Shown one piece after another: positions 13,334-23,444 of a stretch of 64,000 nucleotides of DNA. Source of the DNA: Pestalotiopsis fici W106-1 (lineage: Eukaryota; Ascomycota; Sordariomycetes; Amphisphaeriales; Sporocadaceae); the NCBI RefSeq assembly GCF_000516985.1, contig NW_006917093.1:5008014-5072013 (forward strand), given 5' to 3'. Both the position numbers and the translations under genes were made by a program. Within the stretch, counting starts at the first letter, position 1. Every line of letters begins with the position of its first letter. The notes under the pieces are model-generated. The model had not been told where the DNA came from. It made no database searches and saw only the letters and a program-made list of their open reading frames with translations.

Positions 13334-14590
13334 ACGATCGCTTAGCATTGCTGGACGACTGAAGTTGAAGCCGCCGCTCCTAAAGCATGCAGACAGGATC
13401 ATTGCCACTGCACTCAGATGTTTTATGCCCTAACCCTTGGAGACGACGTCGCACACGGCCTACATGTTGGTTCTTTGCTGTGATATATATCTACGTAAAG
13501 CCGTATGTATATGCTCAAGCCTCCACTTGGTTTGAAACCAGCCGGCCTGCCCCTTTCGAATTTATCTTCTTGTTCAATTCTTGTGCCGTGCAGGAAAGTG
13601 CACTGGTATATAAGTTTTTCTCTTTCTTTATTATTCCCACATGTTCCTGGTTACATTGCATCTGCATAGTTGGCTTGGTGTTTGGGCGGGAGCTTTTTGT
13701 TTCTTGATTTATTTAATTCTGCGCCTGGTTCCTTGGGACATGACACTTTGATACAGCATTCCCGAGGTGGCTTGCTAGCTGCTTGGTGTCGCTGGAAAAG
13801 AACACGAGATGAACGTCAACCATCTTGACAGATGACGGAGATAAAATGGGAATGGAGCAGGACATGATTTAAATCCATTCCACGGGTACAGGGAGCGAGG
13901 CATTCGGGGTCATGAAGATGTTGCCGATAAGCCTAGAATAGATTCAGACTTGGATGCGGCACTGGAGCACTGACTCAACAAGTCAGCACATCAAAGATAC
14001 CAAGCGCGATCTCTTCAACGCGAAGCGCGTTGATTTGTCTAGAAGAGATAATACTCAGCCTGCCAGAGTGGCTGGGTTAATGTTAATAAACAATAAAGTG
14101 AAGCGCAATACATCATTAGGGACATGTCTGGTCCTTCCTCGTGCAATGGCAAACTAGTCGTGTGCATCGTGTGCCTATCAGGTTTCACTTAAATCGATAT
14201 AATTCATAGTGTGTAACACTTGGTCAGGTTCTCAAAACACGTGGCATTAAGAATATACTCAAACAAAGGTTGTGACAAGAATACTTCATTATTTGTGCTA
14301 GCAAGTAATCTAAAGCATTTTCAACACATGGTTTCAAGACGAGGGGGCCGGCCTGTTTTAAAGGACCGATTGCCTACCTACCTTGGTACCACAAGCACCC
14401 TCGATGCTCGCCCAAAGACAATACCAAAAGCCTGCTCAGCATTAGTTTGGAAATTGTCAATATCACGTCACTTTTCTCATCATTTCGGGTCCAGCACTAA
14501 CCAAAGCATATCTCTCTCCTCTACAACAGATGGCGGGAACAATTCCGACATGGGATTATTGCATTGAGCATCATTCCGGATTTCGTGTCT
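13334..14590. other. Convergent 3' intergenic region
   Basis: Lies between the BST1 stop and the 3' end of the next minus-strand gene. It includes an 8-base-stem hairpin (14015-14033, TCAACGCG / loop AAG / CGCGTTGA). Nothing else was recognised. Confidence 0.55.
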
Positions 14591-14770
14591 TCAGAACCAC
14601 CTGGGGTTTTCCTTTAGAGAGAGGGGTGGAGTTAAAAAGTGAGTCCAGTCTTTGATTTCGTAGGTCGTGGAGGCGGCGGTGGCGGCGTGGTCGGGAGAGG
14701 AGGAAGAGGAAGGGGAGGCGGTGGTAGTGATGGAGGAGGAGGTGGCGGCGGCGGCGATGATGAGGGCTCG

Positions 14771-15217
14771 CTAACTCAGAAACAAACCTTTCACCTGTTT
14801 AGTGGCACGCTCCAACTCGATCTTCTGTTGGAAATCCCTGGCAATGTTCCTCGCCGCCCTCTCCACGTATTCTCGGGCCTCCCGATCCCGGAAGGCGATC
14901 TGCGCTTCGCGATCGCGACTCTCAATGAGCCGCAGATAGAGCTCGACCTTGGTGCCATTCTCGGACAGGTTCTCTTTGCGCGCGCGCAGCTGCCTTTGAA
15001 TGTCCTTTCTCGTGAGTCCGATAAAGATGTTCAGGTCGCTGAGGGGAATGAGGTGAATGTCCTTTGCAGGCGGTCCATTCTGTTTAGGCAGCTGGACTAC
15101 CTTTCGAAATTTCTCGCGAGGCTCGAATTTTCTCGTCGCAGGGATTTCATTCTTTCTTGGTCGTTTGGAGCCAGCGGCGCCATCCTGTGCGTCGTTCTTT
15201 CTCTTTCCTGAAGCCAT
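14771..15217 (-). CDS. Small basic SAP-like protein, hypothetical
   Basis: A 148-residue frame starting at ATG 15217. The first 50 residues are basic (KRKND, SKRPRKNE), like a nuclear localisation region. Residues about 72-99 (DIQRQLRARKENLSENGTK then VELYLRLIES) follow the SAP helix-extension-helix pattern, with the conserved L...G.K.EL..RL spacing; SAP domains bind DNA or RNA. A charged helix rich in Arg/Glu follows, possibly a coiled coil. The C-terminus is uncertain: as read it ends VKGLFLS, but a donor at 14794 (GTGAAAG) and a pyrimidine-rich acceptor ending at 14612 would replace this with ENPRWF and stop at 14591. The start is preceded by no other in-frame ATG. No named orthologue is recognised. 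Confidence 0.6.
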   Translation of the reverse strand: MASGKRKNDAQDGAAGSKRPRKNEIPATRKFEPREKFRKVVQLPKQNGPPAKDIHLIPLSDLNIFIGLTRKDIQRQLRARKENLSENGTKVELYLRLIESRDREAQIAFRDREAREYVERAARNIARDFQQKIELERATKQVKGLFLS

Positions 15218-15807
15218 TGCGTAGATTCGTTGCTCTTCTGTGAGAGCTTTGCTTAGATTGACAGGACACTTACCGAATAGTTCTATTCCAGATAATACTA
15301 TTCCCTGTCCTGCTGTGTTGTAATGATGAGAAGAAAAGCCGATGTAAGCGCGGCGACAGGTTCAACTTATATATCATGAAAATGGTATGTTGACTCCAGT
15401 GTGGCTCATGGTCAAGAGTTCAACGGTGCAAGGATTCCTGACAAGACAGTGTAGGATTGCATAAAGATATTCCCCGTCCTTGTATAGATGACAAAGAGAC
15501 ACGATGTCAGAGTGATGTGGTGGGGCTTTCTGGGAACAAAGAACGGTTGATTGTATATATAGTTTCGTATCAGCCACCCTCTTTGTAGTTCCTCATGCCA
15601 CGTAGTTCGTGTTCACTCTCTAACATAGGTCTGCTATGTGACACAGTGATCATCATTATGAGAACAAAGAAATATTCTATTTTGACAGATACTGACAGGC
15701 AATTTACTATAGTGCCTGCACCAATGATGTGTTGACTAACCGCTGCAATGTGGGAAACAAGCTCCTAAACTCCTGAAAGTGCCATTGTGATACTGTAGCA
15801 GGTTACT
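15218..15807. other. Intergenic between TMS1 and the SAP-like gene
   Basis: Holds the 3' region of TMS1 and the promoter of the SAP-like gene, both on the minus strand. AT-rich with no coding signal or repeat seen. Confidence 0.6.
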
Positions 15808-17395
15808 TTACGAAAAGTCGAATCGATCAGGAAGAACGATGGGAGCCACCAGAGTCCAAATATACATGCCGTAGCAAACCCAAGCACTAACTATCTTGAC
15901 CCAGCTGGCCCAGTAAGTCCGACCAACTGATGCAAACTCGCCGTCATTCTTAATATCCTGGCCTTGAGTTAAAAGAGTGGCAACCCAGCATGTAGCTAGG
16001 AAGAAAATAATATGGAAGACGGTATAGCTGTACTGAGTGCTGTTGCGCTCATCATCACCAGTCTTTGAGTTGGACGAATCGTCATCGTCATCGTCGTCGG
16101 AAAGAAGTGCATCAGCGGGCAGACTGCCCTCCTCAACAGCTCTGCGCAATACTTCAGCTCGCATCTCCCTGCGGCCGGGTTGCTGAGTGACAAGATCGTG
16201 CTCATCCTCGTCGGGCAATCGGATGCCTCCACGGCTGTTGCCGAGTCCAAGACTTTGCGTTGCTGCTCGGGTAGTGGTGTAGGCGACTGTGAGCATGGTC
16301 ACGATGGCGCCCATGACAACTGAGGTTGTGCGAGTTCCCTGAGCACGAATTAAAGGGTTGCACTGCTTGTCGTCGGGCTCCATGGACACAGCCGACATGG
16401 TCAAGTATGTGCAATATACTGCTACCATGGCAGCTTGAGCAAGACCAGCCTTGGGGTTGTACTCTTGAACCGCGGGGTGCACAGAAATGAAGGAGATGAG
16501 GAGCCAGAGAATCAAATTGATGGTAATGGCAGCTTGGTTCATCGCACAGTCGCCCTTGGCAAAGAAGTAGTACTGGACAATGGTCATGGCGAGCGAACCC
16601 AAGTACATGCTTAAAGTCGAGCCGATGAGGACGACCCGCCAAACGCGAGAGTCGGTGTCTTCAATTTGCGCCAAGCAGTATTCGGCCCAGGTGTGAGCAA
16701 GGTCGACCAGAAGAATAAGACCGAGGATCAGGAAGGCCATGGCAGCAAAGAATGAGATATAGTTGCCCCAAACCTTGAAGAAGGCATCGGGAATAAGGAA
16801 CGAGAGAACGATGAAGGCCAGCCAGGCGATAACCTTGGGACCCCAAAAGCCATTTTGTAGAGCAGCACGAGGGTTCTTGGAGTTGTTTACACCAAAAAGT
16901 AGGCCGGCGAAGACCAAGTGGAATAAGCCAAGAGCGAAGTTGATACGGTGGACGGCCAGCCAGCCGTAGCACTCGCCCGTTGGGCAGTTGATCTTGACAT
17001 AGTCGAGCGTCAGGTGTTGGAGCTTCTCGATCGCCCATGGCGTGAGCATAATCCAGGACAAGATAGAATTGACGAGCAGAATGAGGGCATATGCGATACG
17101 AGTAGCGACACTATAAGAATACACAGGTTAGTTTTGACATGATCGCGCGCATTCTTATATGGGACAAGACTTGGGGACTCACCTGTTGCCACACTTTCCA
17201 CAGGCACTGCAAACCATGGAGCAGGTCGCAGCGCCGCAACAGCTCGCCGCAAAAGACATCAGCTAGAGTTGCGACATTGGGGTTAGCAAATGAAGCTCGT
17301 TTGGAGTGTTACAGGCAGACAAGTAGACTCAACGCCCGACTTACCGTACCCGCGCTGGGGATCGCCAGAAGCGGAAGAGACAATAGCGCGCCCAT
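15808..17395 (-). CDS. TMS1: Serinc-domain membrane protein TMS1
   Basis: Three exons: 17395-17345, 17262-17183 and 17110-15808, total 477 residues. Splicing joins MGALLSLPLLAIPSAGT to a Cys-rich segment (ASCCGAATCSMVCSACGKC) and then to SVATRIAYALILLVNS. Both introns have canonical ends (GTAAGT/CTCTAG and GTGAGT/TTATAG). About ten hydrophobic segments follow, with an acidic Asp-rich loop near residue 390 and a conserved C-terminal pair of membrane helices. This is the Serinc (TDE1/TMS) family; the yeast member localises to the vacuole membrane, and mammalian members were linked to serine incorporation into lipids, although newer work describes lipid scrambling. The length and Cys-rich N-terminus match the family, so the call is firm while the biochemical role remains open. 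Confidence 0.95.
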
Positions 17396-18451
17396 GGTGA
17401 TATGCGCGCAGGCGGCTGGTTGTAGATTGATATTATTGTTGATGGCAGAGAAGCAGCACTGAAGCCTGCTGCGATGGCGACGTTGAGACAAGCTTCTTCT
17501 ACCTGCCCAACCAACCCGGCGGTCGCGACAATGCCCGCGCCTCGGTCATGTGGCACGTGCACGGGCCTGATTACGTCGTGCAATCGATGGTCCTGTACCT
17601 TTATTTAGGCACTAACTAACTAGACAAGATACGTACTCTGTAGTGCAGGAATGAACGTTGACCCCCACTGTGATGTCGGCCATCAAGCAAAGACGCAAGG
17701 TACAGCCTTGGCCGCAATATGACAGGTCTTCTCGATAGCCAGGTCTGAATGTCGGAAACTATGAATTGCAATCGTTACAACAAATAAATAAATTCTTTTG
17801 GCAGGACCCCCGTAGGTTACGGGTAGTGACTAGTGGAACATTGGAGACTCTAGATTCCGCCATGTCTCAGTGATATTTGATCTTCAAGCTCCATATTACC
17901 GTGACCTTAGCACTACACTACTTTGTACACTGCCTTGCTACTATACGTACAACAGGTACGTAGTAGGTGATATCCCGCCCCGCCTCAATTAATGCTTGAA
18001 AGGGGATGGCGCACCCATTTGACTGCTAAAACATCCCTTGTGTATGGCTGACATACAGTGTACGTTGACTACCTAGGTAGGTACACACTGCACACATCGC
18101 GCCCCTCCGAAACGCAACCACTTTCCGACAACCTGCGAGATAAGCAGCCGACACGATTGCGACTCCGGCATACTCCACGGGCGCTGACAACACATCCGTG
18201 TTCCAACTTCCCCGGCTTGTGCCACATCTTCTGCTCCATTACTCTGCTTCCCCCCGTTTCCTTCTTGTCAACGCCCTTCCCTAACATGACCTCTCATCTC
18301 TTGTAGCGGTAGACAGTCAGTCCCCTCTGCGCTTGGCTGGCGAACGATTCCTTAGACCAGTCGCCGACACACGCACACGCGCATATATACCCCGAACATC
18401 CTGTACCTGTACCGATATCGCATATCGTAACACACCAACTGGATTCTTATC
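17396..18451. other. Divergent promoter region, TMS1 / MFS transporter
   Basis: About 1.05 kb between two genes that point away from each other. A perfect palindrome TACCTAGGTA sits at 18070-18079, followed directly by a further TAGGTA-like step. The 150 bases before the transporter start are C-rich. No gene recognised. Confidence 0.55.
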
Positions 18452-20538
18452 ATGACGTTGGACAAGCAATTGCACAATGCGCGCATTGTGTCGAGTGTCG
18501 CAGCCACGGTCATTTCGCTGGCCTGTGGTACCAATGTGAGCCTATACAATACAGTCCAAAACTGCTATAGTCGCTAACTGCAATGAACCAGTATGTATAC
18601 TCGGCATGGGCGCCTCAATTTGCCGACCGATTGCTCCTTTCCGCGACCGAATCCAACCTGGTAGGACTCTTTGGCAACCTGGGCATGTATTCAATGGGCG
18701 TGCCTGTTGGTATGCTAGTTGACAATAAAGGGCCTCGACCCGCTGTTATAAGCGGCTCTATACTGCTTGGAGTAGGATACTGGCCTCTACACTCGGCATA
18801 TAATGCTGGACATGGCTCAGTGCCCTTGATGTGCTTCTTCTCGTACCTGACGGGTCTCGGAGGCTGCCTGGCATTTGCAGCTGCAGTCAAGACTTCCGCG
18901 CTGAATTGGCCGCACCATCGCGGATCTGCCACAGCCTTTCCAATGGCGGCTTTTGGCCTCAGCGCATTCTTCTTTGCTTTGGTCGGTTCCATCTTCTTCC
19001 CAGGAGATCCAGGCCGCTTTTTGGAATTGCTCGCTGCTGGTACTTTTGGTCTTACTTTTGTTGGCTTCTTCTTTTTGCGTGTTTATCCGCATGGTCACTA
19101 TCACACAGTCCCTCATGCAGAGGAGAACTTGTCAGATTCACAACAGCTGCACAGGTCAATTTCGCACGACTCTAGAAAGTCCCACGCTGGTCGCGGGCAG
19201 CTTGTCGAGCCCGGTATGTCTTCTGATGATAGCACCATCCCAGAGACCGATGCGCCAGAGTCGAGCGGCAAGCCCGGAAGTTCGGACAGCCGTGTCGCTG
19301 ATGTCGAGGTCGCCGGCCACTCAAAACGTCTACCAGCCGAAGTCGAGGAAGTCGCCGAGGCAGATGAGACCTCTTCACTCATGTCTCGTTCTACTTCGGC
19401 CTCTTCGTTACCAGGCGACCTGCTTCTTCAGAACAGTGTTGACCTGGATCGTTCTCATCGTGTAGATATCAGAGGTTGGGCTCTATTGAGGAACCTCGAG
19501 TTCTGGCAATTGTTCTCCATTATGGGCATATTGTCGGGTATTGGTCTCATGACTATCAAGTAAGTTGAGCCAGATTCCGTAACCTTGGAAATAATCCATG
19601 GAATATGAGCTAATGACTGGCAGCAACATCGGTAATGATGCAACTGCTCTTTGGAAACACTGGGACGACTCAATAGACGACAAGACACTTGTTCTTCGAC
19701 AACAGCTGCATGTTTCTATTCTATCAATAGGAAGTTTCACCGGAAGGCTACTGAGTGGTGAGTTTGGCGCGACATGGTTCTCGAGCATGGTACTAATGCA
19801 TGCTATGCTAGGCACTGGCTCCGACTTTTTGGTCAAGGTTTTGCACGCAAGTCGAGTATGGTGCCTCGTGCTTGCTGCGGGGATTTTCTCAGTTGCACAA
19901 ATGTGAGTTTCATGTGAACACAGGACAAGTTGAACTATTGAGTCCTGATGAAGAGATCTCACAATCTCGTCAACTACAATCAGCTCGCAAGCGCGTTGAA
20001 GCAGACATGCCTATTTAATGATGAAAGTGCAAAGGGCTAACGATGGGTTTTTTTATCAGATTTGCCTTGAATGTTGAAAACCCTCATCTGCTAGGATTCG
20101 TTTCTGGATTCAGCGGTCTCGGCTACGGTTTTCTATTCGGAGTGTTCCCGTCGATCGTGGCCGAATCATTCGGTATCCATGCACTCAGTCAAAACTGGGG
20201 TTATGTGAGTATTTTCATCCAACATCCATGCTTTTCTACCGCCTAGAACAACGAGTTATTGAAGCAAGCTAACATGGCTCTTCTCCTTTCAGATGACATT
20301 ATCACCGGTTATTAGCAGTAATATCTTCAATCTGTTTTACGGCTGGGTGTTCGATGCTCATTCCATTGTCGAGCCCGATGGCAGTCGAGATTGTACAGAG
20401 GGCTTGTCATGCTACAGGGCTGCGTATCTGGTCACAATTTGTGCCTGTGCGTTGGGAGTAGTTGTGACCTTGGCTGTAATTTGGGTCCAAAAGCAGGCCA
20501 GGCTCAAGGAAGCCAGCAAAGCCCGCCAGGAAGACTGA
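18452..20538 (+). CDS. MFS transporter, nodulin-like/monocarboxylate-type
   Basis: Six exons: 18452-18535, 18592-19559, 19624-19757, 19812-19902, 20060-20204 and 20293-20538, total 555 residues. All introns are GT..AG and the phases agree. The protein starts MTLDKQLHNARIVSSVAATV and continues ACGTNYVYSAWAPQFADRL, the N-terminal pattern of fungal nodulin-like major facilitator proteins related to yeast YMR155W. Two bundles of six membrane helices flank a long hydrophilic loop (about residues 190-315) that is Ser- and acid-rich. The C-terminal half carries FVSGFSGLGYGFLFGVFPS and NIFNLFYGWVFD. These proteins are often annotated as monocarboxylate transporters, but the substrate cannot be told from sequence. 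It is expected in a plasma or organelle membrane. Confidence 0.88.
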
Positions 20539-21068
20539 TTACTTCACTGCGGATCTTATTATAGACATAGAGTACAATTGTAGAAGTGGTATTACCGGAA
20601 TAGAATAGCGACCATAGATTTACATTTTTCCTATCTCATTGGGTCTCAATGCATGATTTATTCCAGCTGCCGATTTGCGTCCCCAAGGAGTTTGGAATCT
20701 AACCTCGGGCATACGAATGCTTTGTCTTCCTTCCGCATTCTTTGTGCATTGAGAGTCTTTATCACAAAGTAACAAGCGCCATTGTTTGACATGGCTGTCA
20801 AAAGGATGACAAGGCCTTCTCTAGCGCAAGAATAGTCTTTGTTCCAGCACGTCTTAAATCCAACTGTCTCTTCCCATCCGTCCTGGCAAGATCATTTACA
20901 GCACAGATATTTCGCATTCACTTCAGAGGGGACGAAGAAACGAGGGGGAATTAAATAAATAAAAATAAACGAAAGACAAAAAGGAGAGGAAAAAAAAACG
21001 CAAACACAGGGCAATAGATTGCCAAGATCTGACGAACACAGCATCGCAATAACCTTGCAATTCCAACC
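20539..21068. other. Intergenic, 3' of the MFS transporter
   Basis: No coding signal. Contains an A-rich stretch at 20950-21000. Presumably the transporter 3' UTR and spacer. Confidence 0.55.
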
Positions 21069-21353
21069 ATGCGTCAACATTCCATGTTCCACGGCCAGGA
21101 CAGCAAAACGACCCTCGCCGCCTTCCAATCTGCACGGAAAAGGCCCGTGACAGTGGCGTTCCCCGAACAACTCAAGATGCTGTTCAATCGGGTGACGGCG
21201 GCCCATCGAGGCGGCCGCGAGCCCAGCAGCAGGGCGGATCCTCGGCCTGGCAGTCCACTCCCGCCGCAACATCACCGCGGCCGGATGGCCAGAAGACCCT
21301 TTCGTGCCGTGCTGGGCAGCATCGAGGAGGAGCTAGAGACTGCATTGTTATAG
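21069..21353 (+). CDS. Possible small basic hypothetical protein (94 aa)
   Basis: An ATG-initiated single-exon frame in the space between two convergent genes. It is Arg-rich with no signal peptide or membrane segment; the ends (AFPEQLKMLFNRVTAAH and SIEEELETALL) look helix-forming, and the GCC/CGG codon choice resembles neighbouring genes. No family recognised. The opposite strand is also open here (to 21275), so this may be a chance ORF in GC-rich DNA. Confidence 0.3.
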   Translation: MRQHSMFHGQDSKTTLAAFQSARKRPVTVAFPEQLKMLFNRVTAAHRGGREPSSRADPRPGSPLPPQHHRGRMARRPFRAVLGSIEEELETALL

Positions 21354-21712
21354 GTTCGTGTTTATGCATTTCTGCGAGATTAGTCTGTATCGACTTGCAT
21401 GCATATCTTGGGAGCAGGAGGGCTGGTTCCTCTTGGCACATATATCACTATTCGTACCTATTTTGTTCTTTTCCCTCTTTTCGACAGTTCATGACTATGA
21501 AAGGTGAAGACACGAAAATCCAAACGAAGTGGCTTGGCTCGTGCCGATGCTTGACTCTTGTTTCTCAGATGAATAACATGGTGTCATTACTCGCGAGCAC
21601 TAGAATCTGTATCATGTTGTTGATTATTCTTTGTATTATTAATTTTTTCTCTCGCTTCCTAATATCGCAACAAAAGAACGACTTTTTTTTTTTTTTTTTG
21701 TAATTCTCATCA
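21354..21712. other. Convergent 3' spacer with T18 tract
   Basis: Spacer ahead of the rhodopsin-domain gene's stop codon. A run of 18 T lies at 21683-21700 on the plus strand. Nothing else recognised. Confidence 0.5.
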
Positions 21713-23444
21713 CTATACCCCCTGCCTTCCCTCGGTAACCACTATTTGCGTCGTCTTGATGACCGCGCCCCGGGGCGGCGGCGGCAGGATGCCCTCCTCG
21801 CTGCTGTCATCGCCGCCGCCGCCACTACGGCTCACGCCCGTGCCGCTCGTGCTCGTCACCCGGGCATTGTACATGCCGCCGACATCCTCCCCTTCCTCGA
21901 GGTGCTTTCGCTGCAGACTGTTGAGTCCGACGGCGTCGTCGTGGCGGTGGTAGCCGCTCCGGTTGTGGTTGCTCCGCGAGCCGCCATACTTGTGGGCGAA
22001 CCGGCCGCCCGAGTCGTAGAGGTAGCCGGTGGCGCGTAGCCGCCGGCTCGTGTTCTCGAGGATCGAAGAGAAGAGAGGTCTCAGGGCTGGCAGACAAGCG
22101 GCTACTATTCCAGTGTGTAATTCGGCGCTATTGGGAAAAAAGAAAACAAAGTGTTAAAAGTTGTCCTCGGTAGTATTTACCAACTTGAGAAAAGTCTTAC
22201 TAATTCCATATAAAGAATGCATATGCCCAAGTATAATCGAGATCTTCGAAAACGTGGGAGCCGACGTACACGCGTACGATTGATGCTATACAGGCACTTT
22301 TATGACATTAGCTGATTGCTTTGAGAAAGACATGGACACCTTTGGCCAGATTTGCAAACTCACAAGAGTCCTAGACTCAAAATAAAGAGCAGTGAGAGCT
22401 TTGTCCTTCGGTTGACCTGGAGCTTGATAATTATAGGTACGGGCAAGAGGACAAATATCGCATCGGTGAGGATGTTCATTACTAAAACTCAGTTTCAACT
22501 TATTGCATCGCCAGAATTACCAGAAGGTCTTACCTCCGTTAAACGTCGATATTGCCAGGAAAGTGTCTGCCGAAAAGCATTTTGCATCTATCGGTCGTGG
22601 GATTGTATATGCTGCGACGGGCGGTATACATTGTAGTGCCAAAGTGAGGTCGCATGTGAGGGTGAAGAGCGTCAGGAAGACTACCGAGAACTGTTAGCCT
22701 TGCCACAATCCATGACGCTTTTATAAACAGTCTGGAGTTGGTGCTATAAATTTGTTGAACTTACCGATCATGAAAATTATAAATCGAGTGTACCAGAGGC
22801 CCTGTACGAAACGCAACAGGAAAAATCCAAGGGAGATCTTTACCAAGCTGATCCCAGTGACAAGCAATGGACCATGGACTAGACAAAGTCATTAATTAGC
22901 AAGTTGCCGCCAATGTTGAGGAACCAAAGTCATTGGGGTATCTTAGAATTTGGGTTCATTTTGAGCAAAATATGTGAAGTTGTGGATATATAAAGAAATG
23001 AACCATTAATACGTACCATATTGCCAGAATGCCAGCTGTGCAAATTCGTCCAGTCTGATATCGATAAAATGACGACCAGCGCCATACTTTGTCTCTTCCA
23101 CCAGACACACCATCGACCCAACGGCGGCAAGCTGTAATGCGATGGAGGCCCTCGTTAGTCATGCTTGTTTGTGTAAAGGACTTGTCCGGAAATCGGTCGG
23201 AACGTACAAACGCCAACACCATGACCGCATCGTCGAGCCCAAAGGTCTTGATCATGATTCCCCGTACGTAGATGCGCAACGTAACACAAATGGTTGAAAG
23301 CGCCATCATGGCGCCCACGACGCCATTGATTGTTGGGGCATTGGTTGCCTTGTCGCCTCCTCCTCCTACTGCGCCAGGGCCGAAGACCGTCGTCGAGTTT
23401 TGTTGCTGCCTTGGCCAAATCGTTTGTACCTGAATCATTGCCAT
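21713..23444 (-). CDS. SAT4-type fungal rhodopsin-domain integral membrane protein
   Basis: Seven exons that I joined by hand: 23444-23208, 23131-23017, 22878-22765, 22680-22534, 22481-22364, 22296-22201 and 22127-21713, total 413 residues. Every intron is GT..AG and the total is an exact multiple of three. The order is an N-terminal tail, then IYVRGIMIKTFGLDDAVMVLAF, further helices including VFLTLFTLTCDLTLALQCIPP and FNGVMNILTDAIFVLLPVPI, and a last helix pair leading to a soluble tail rich in Gly, Ser and His. The pattern of seven helices and the CDLTLALQCIPP and LTDAIFVLLPVP blocks are typical of the large fungal family annotated as rhodopsin domain/SAT4. Members are unrelated to retinal-binding opsins and few have a known function; related domains occur in fungal GPCR-like proteins. 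Confidence 0.85.

Noticed and set aside
14639..15211. 190-codon plus-strand frame starting with a Gly-rich repeat
   Set aside because: Overlaps the SAP-like minus-strand gene. The Gly run is made by a GGC/GGA simple repeat and the rest has no motif.
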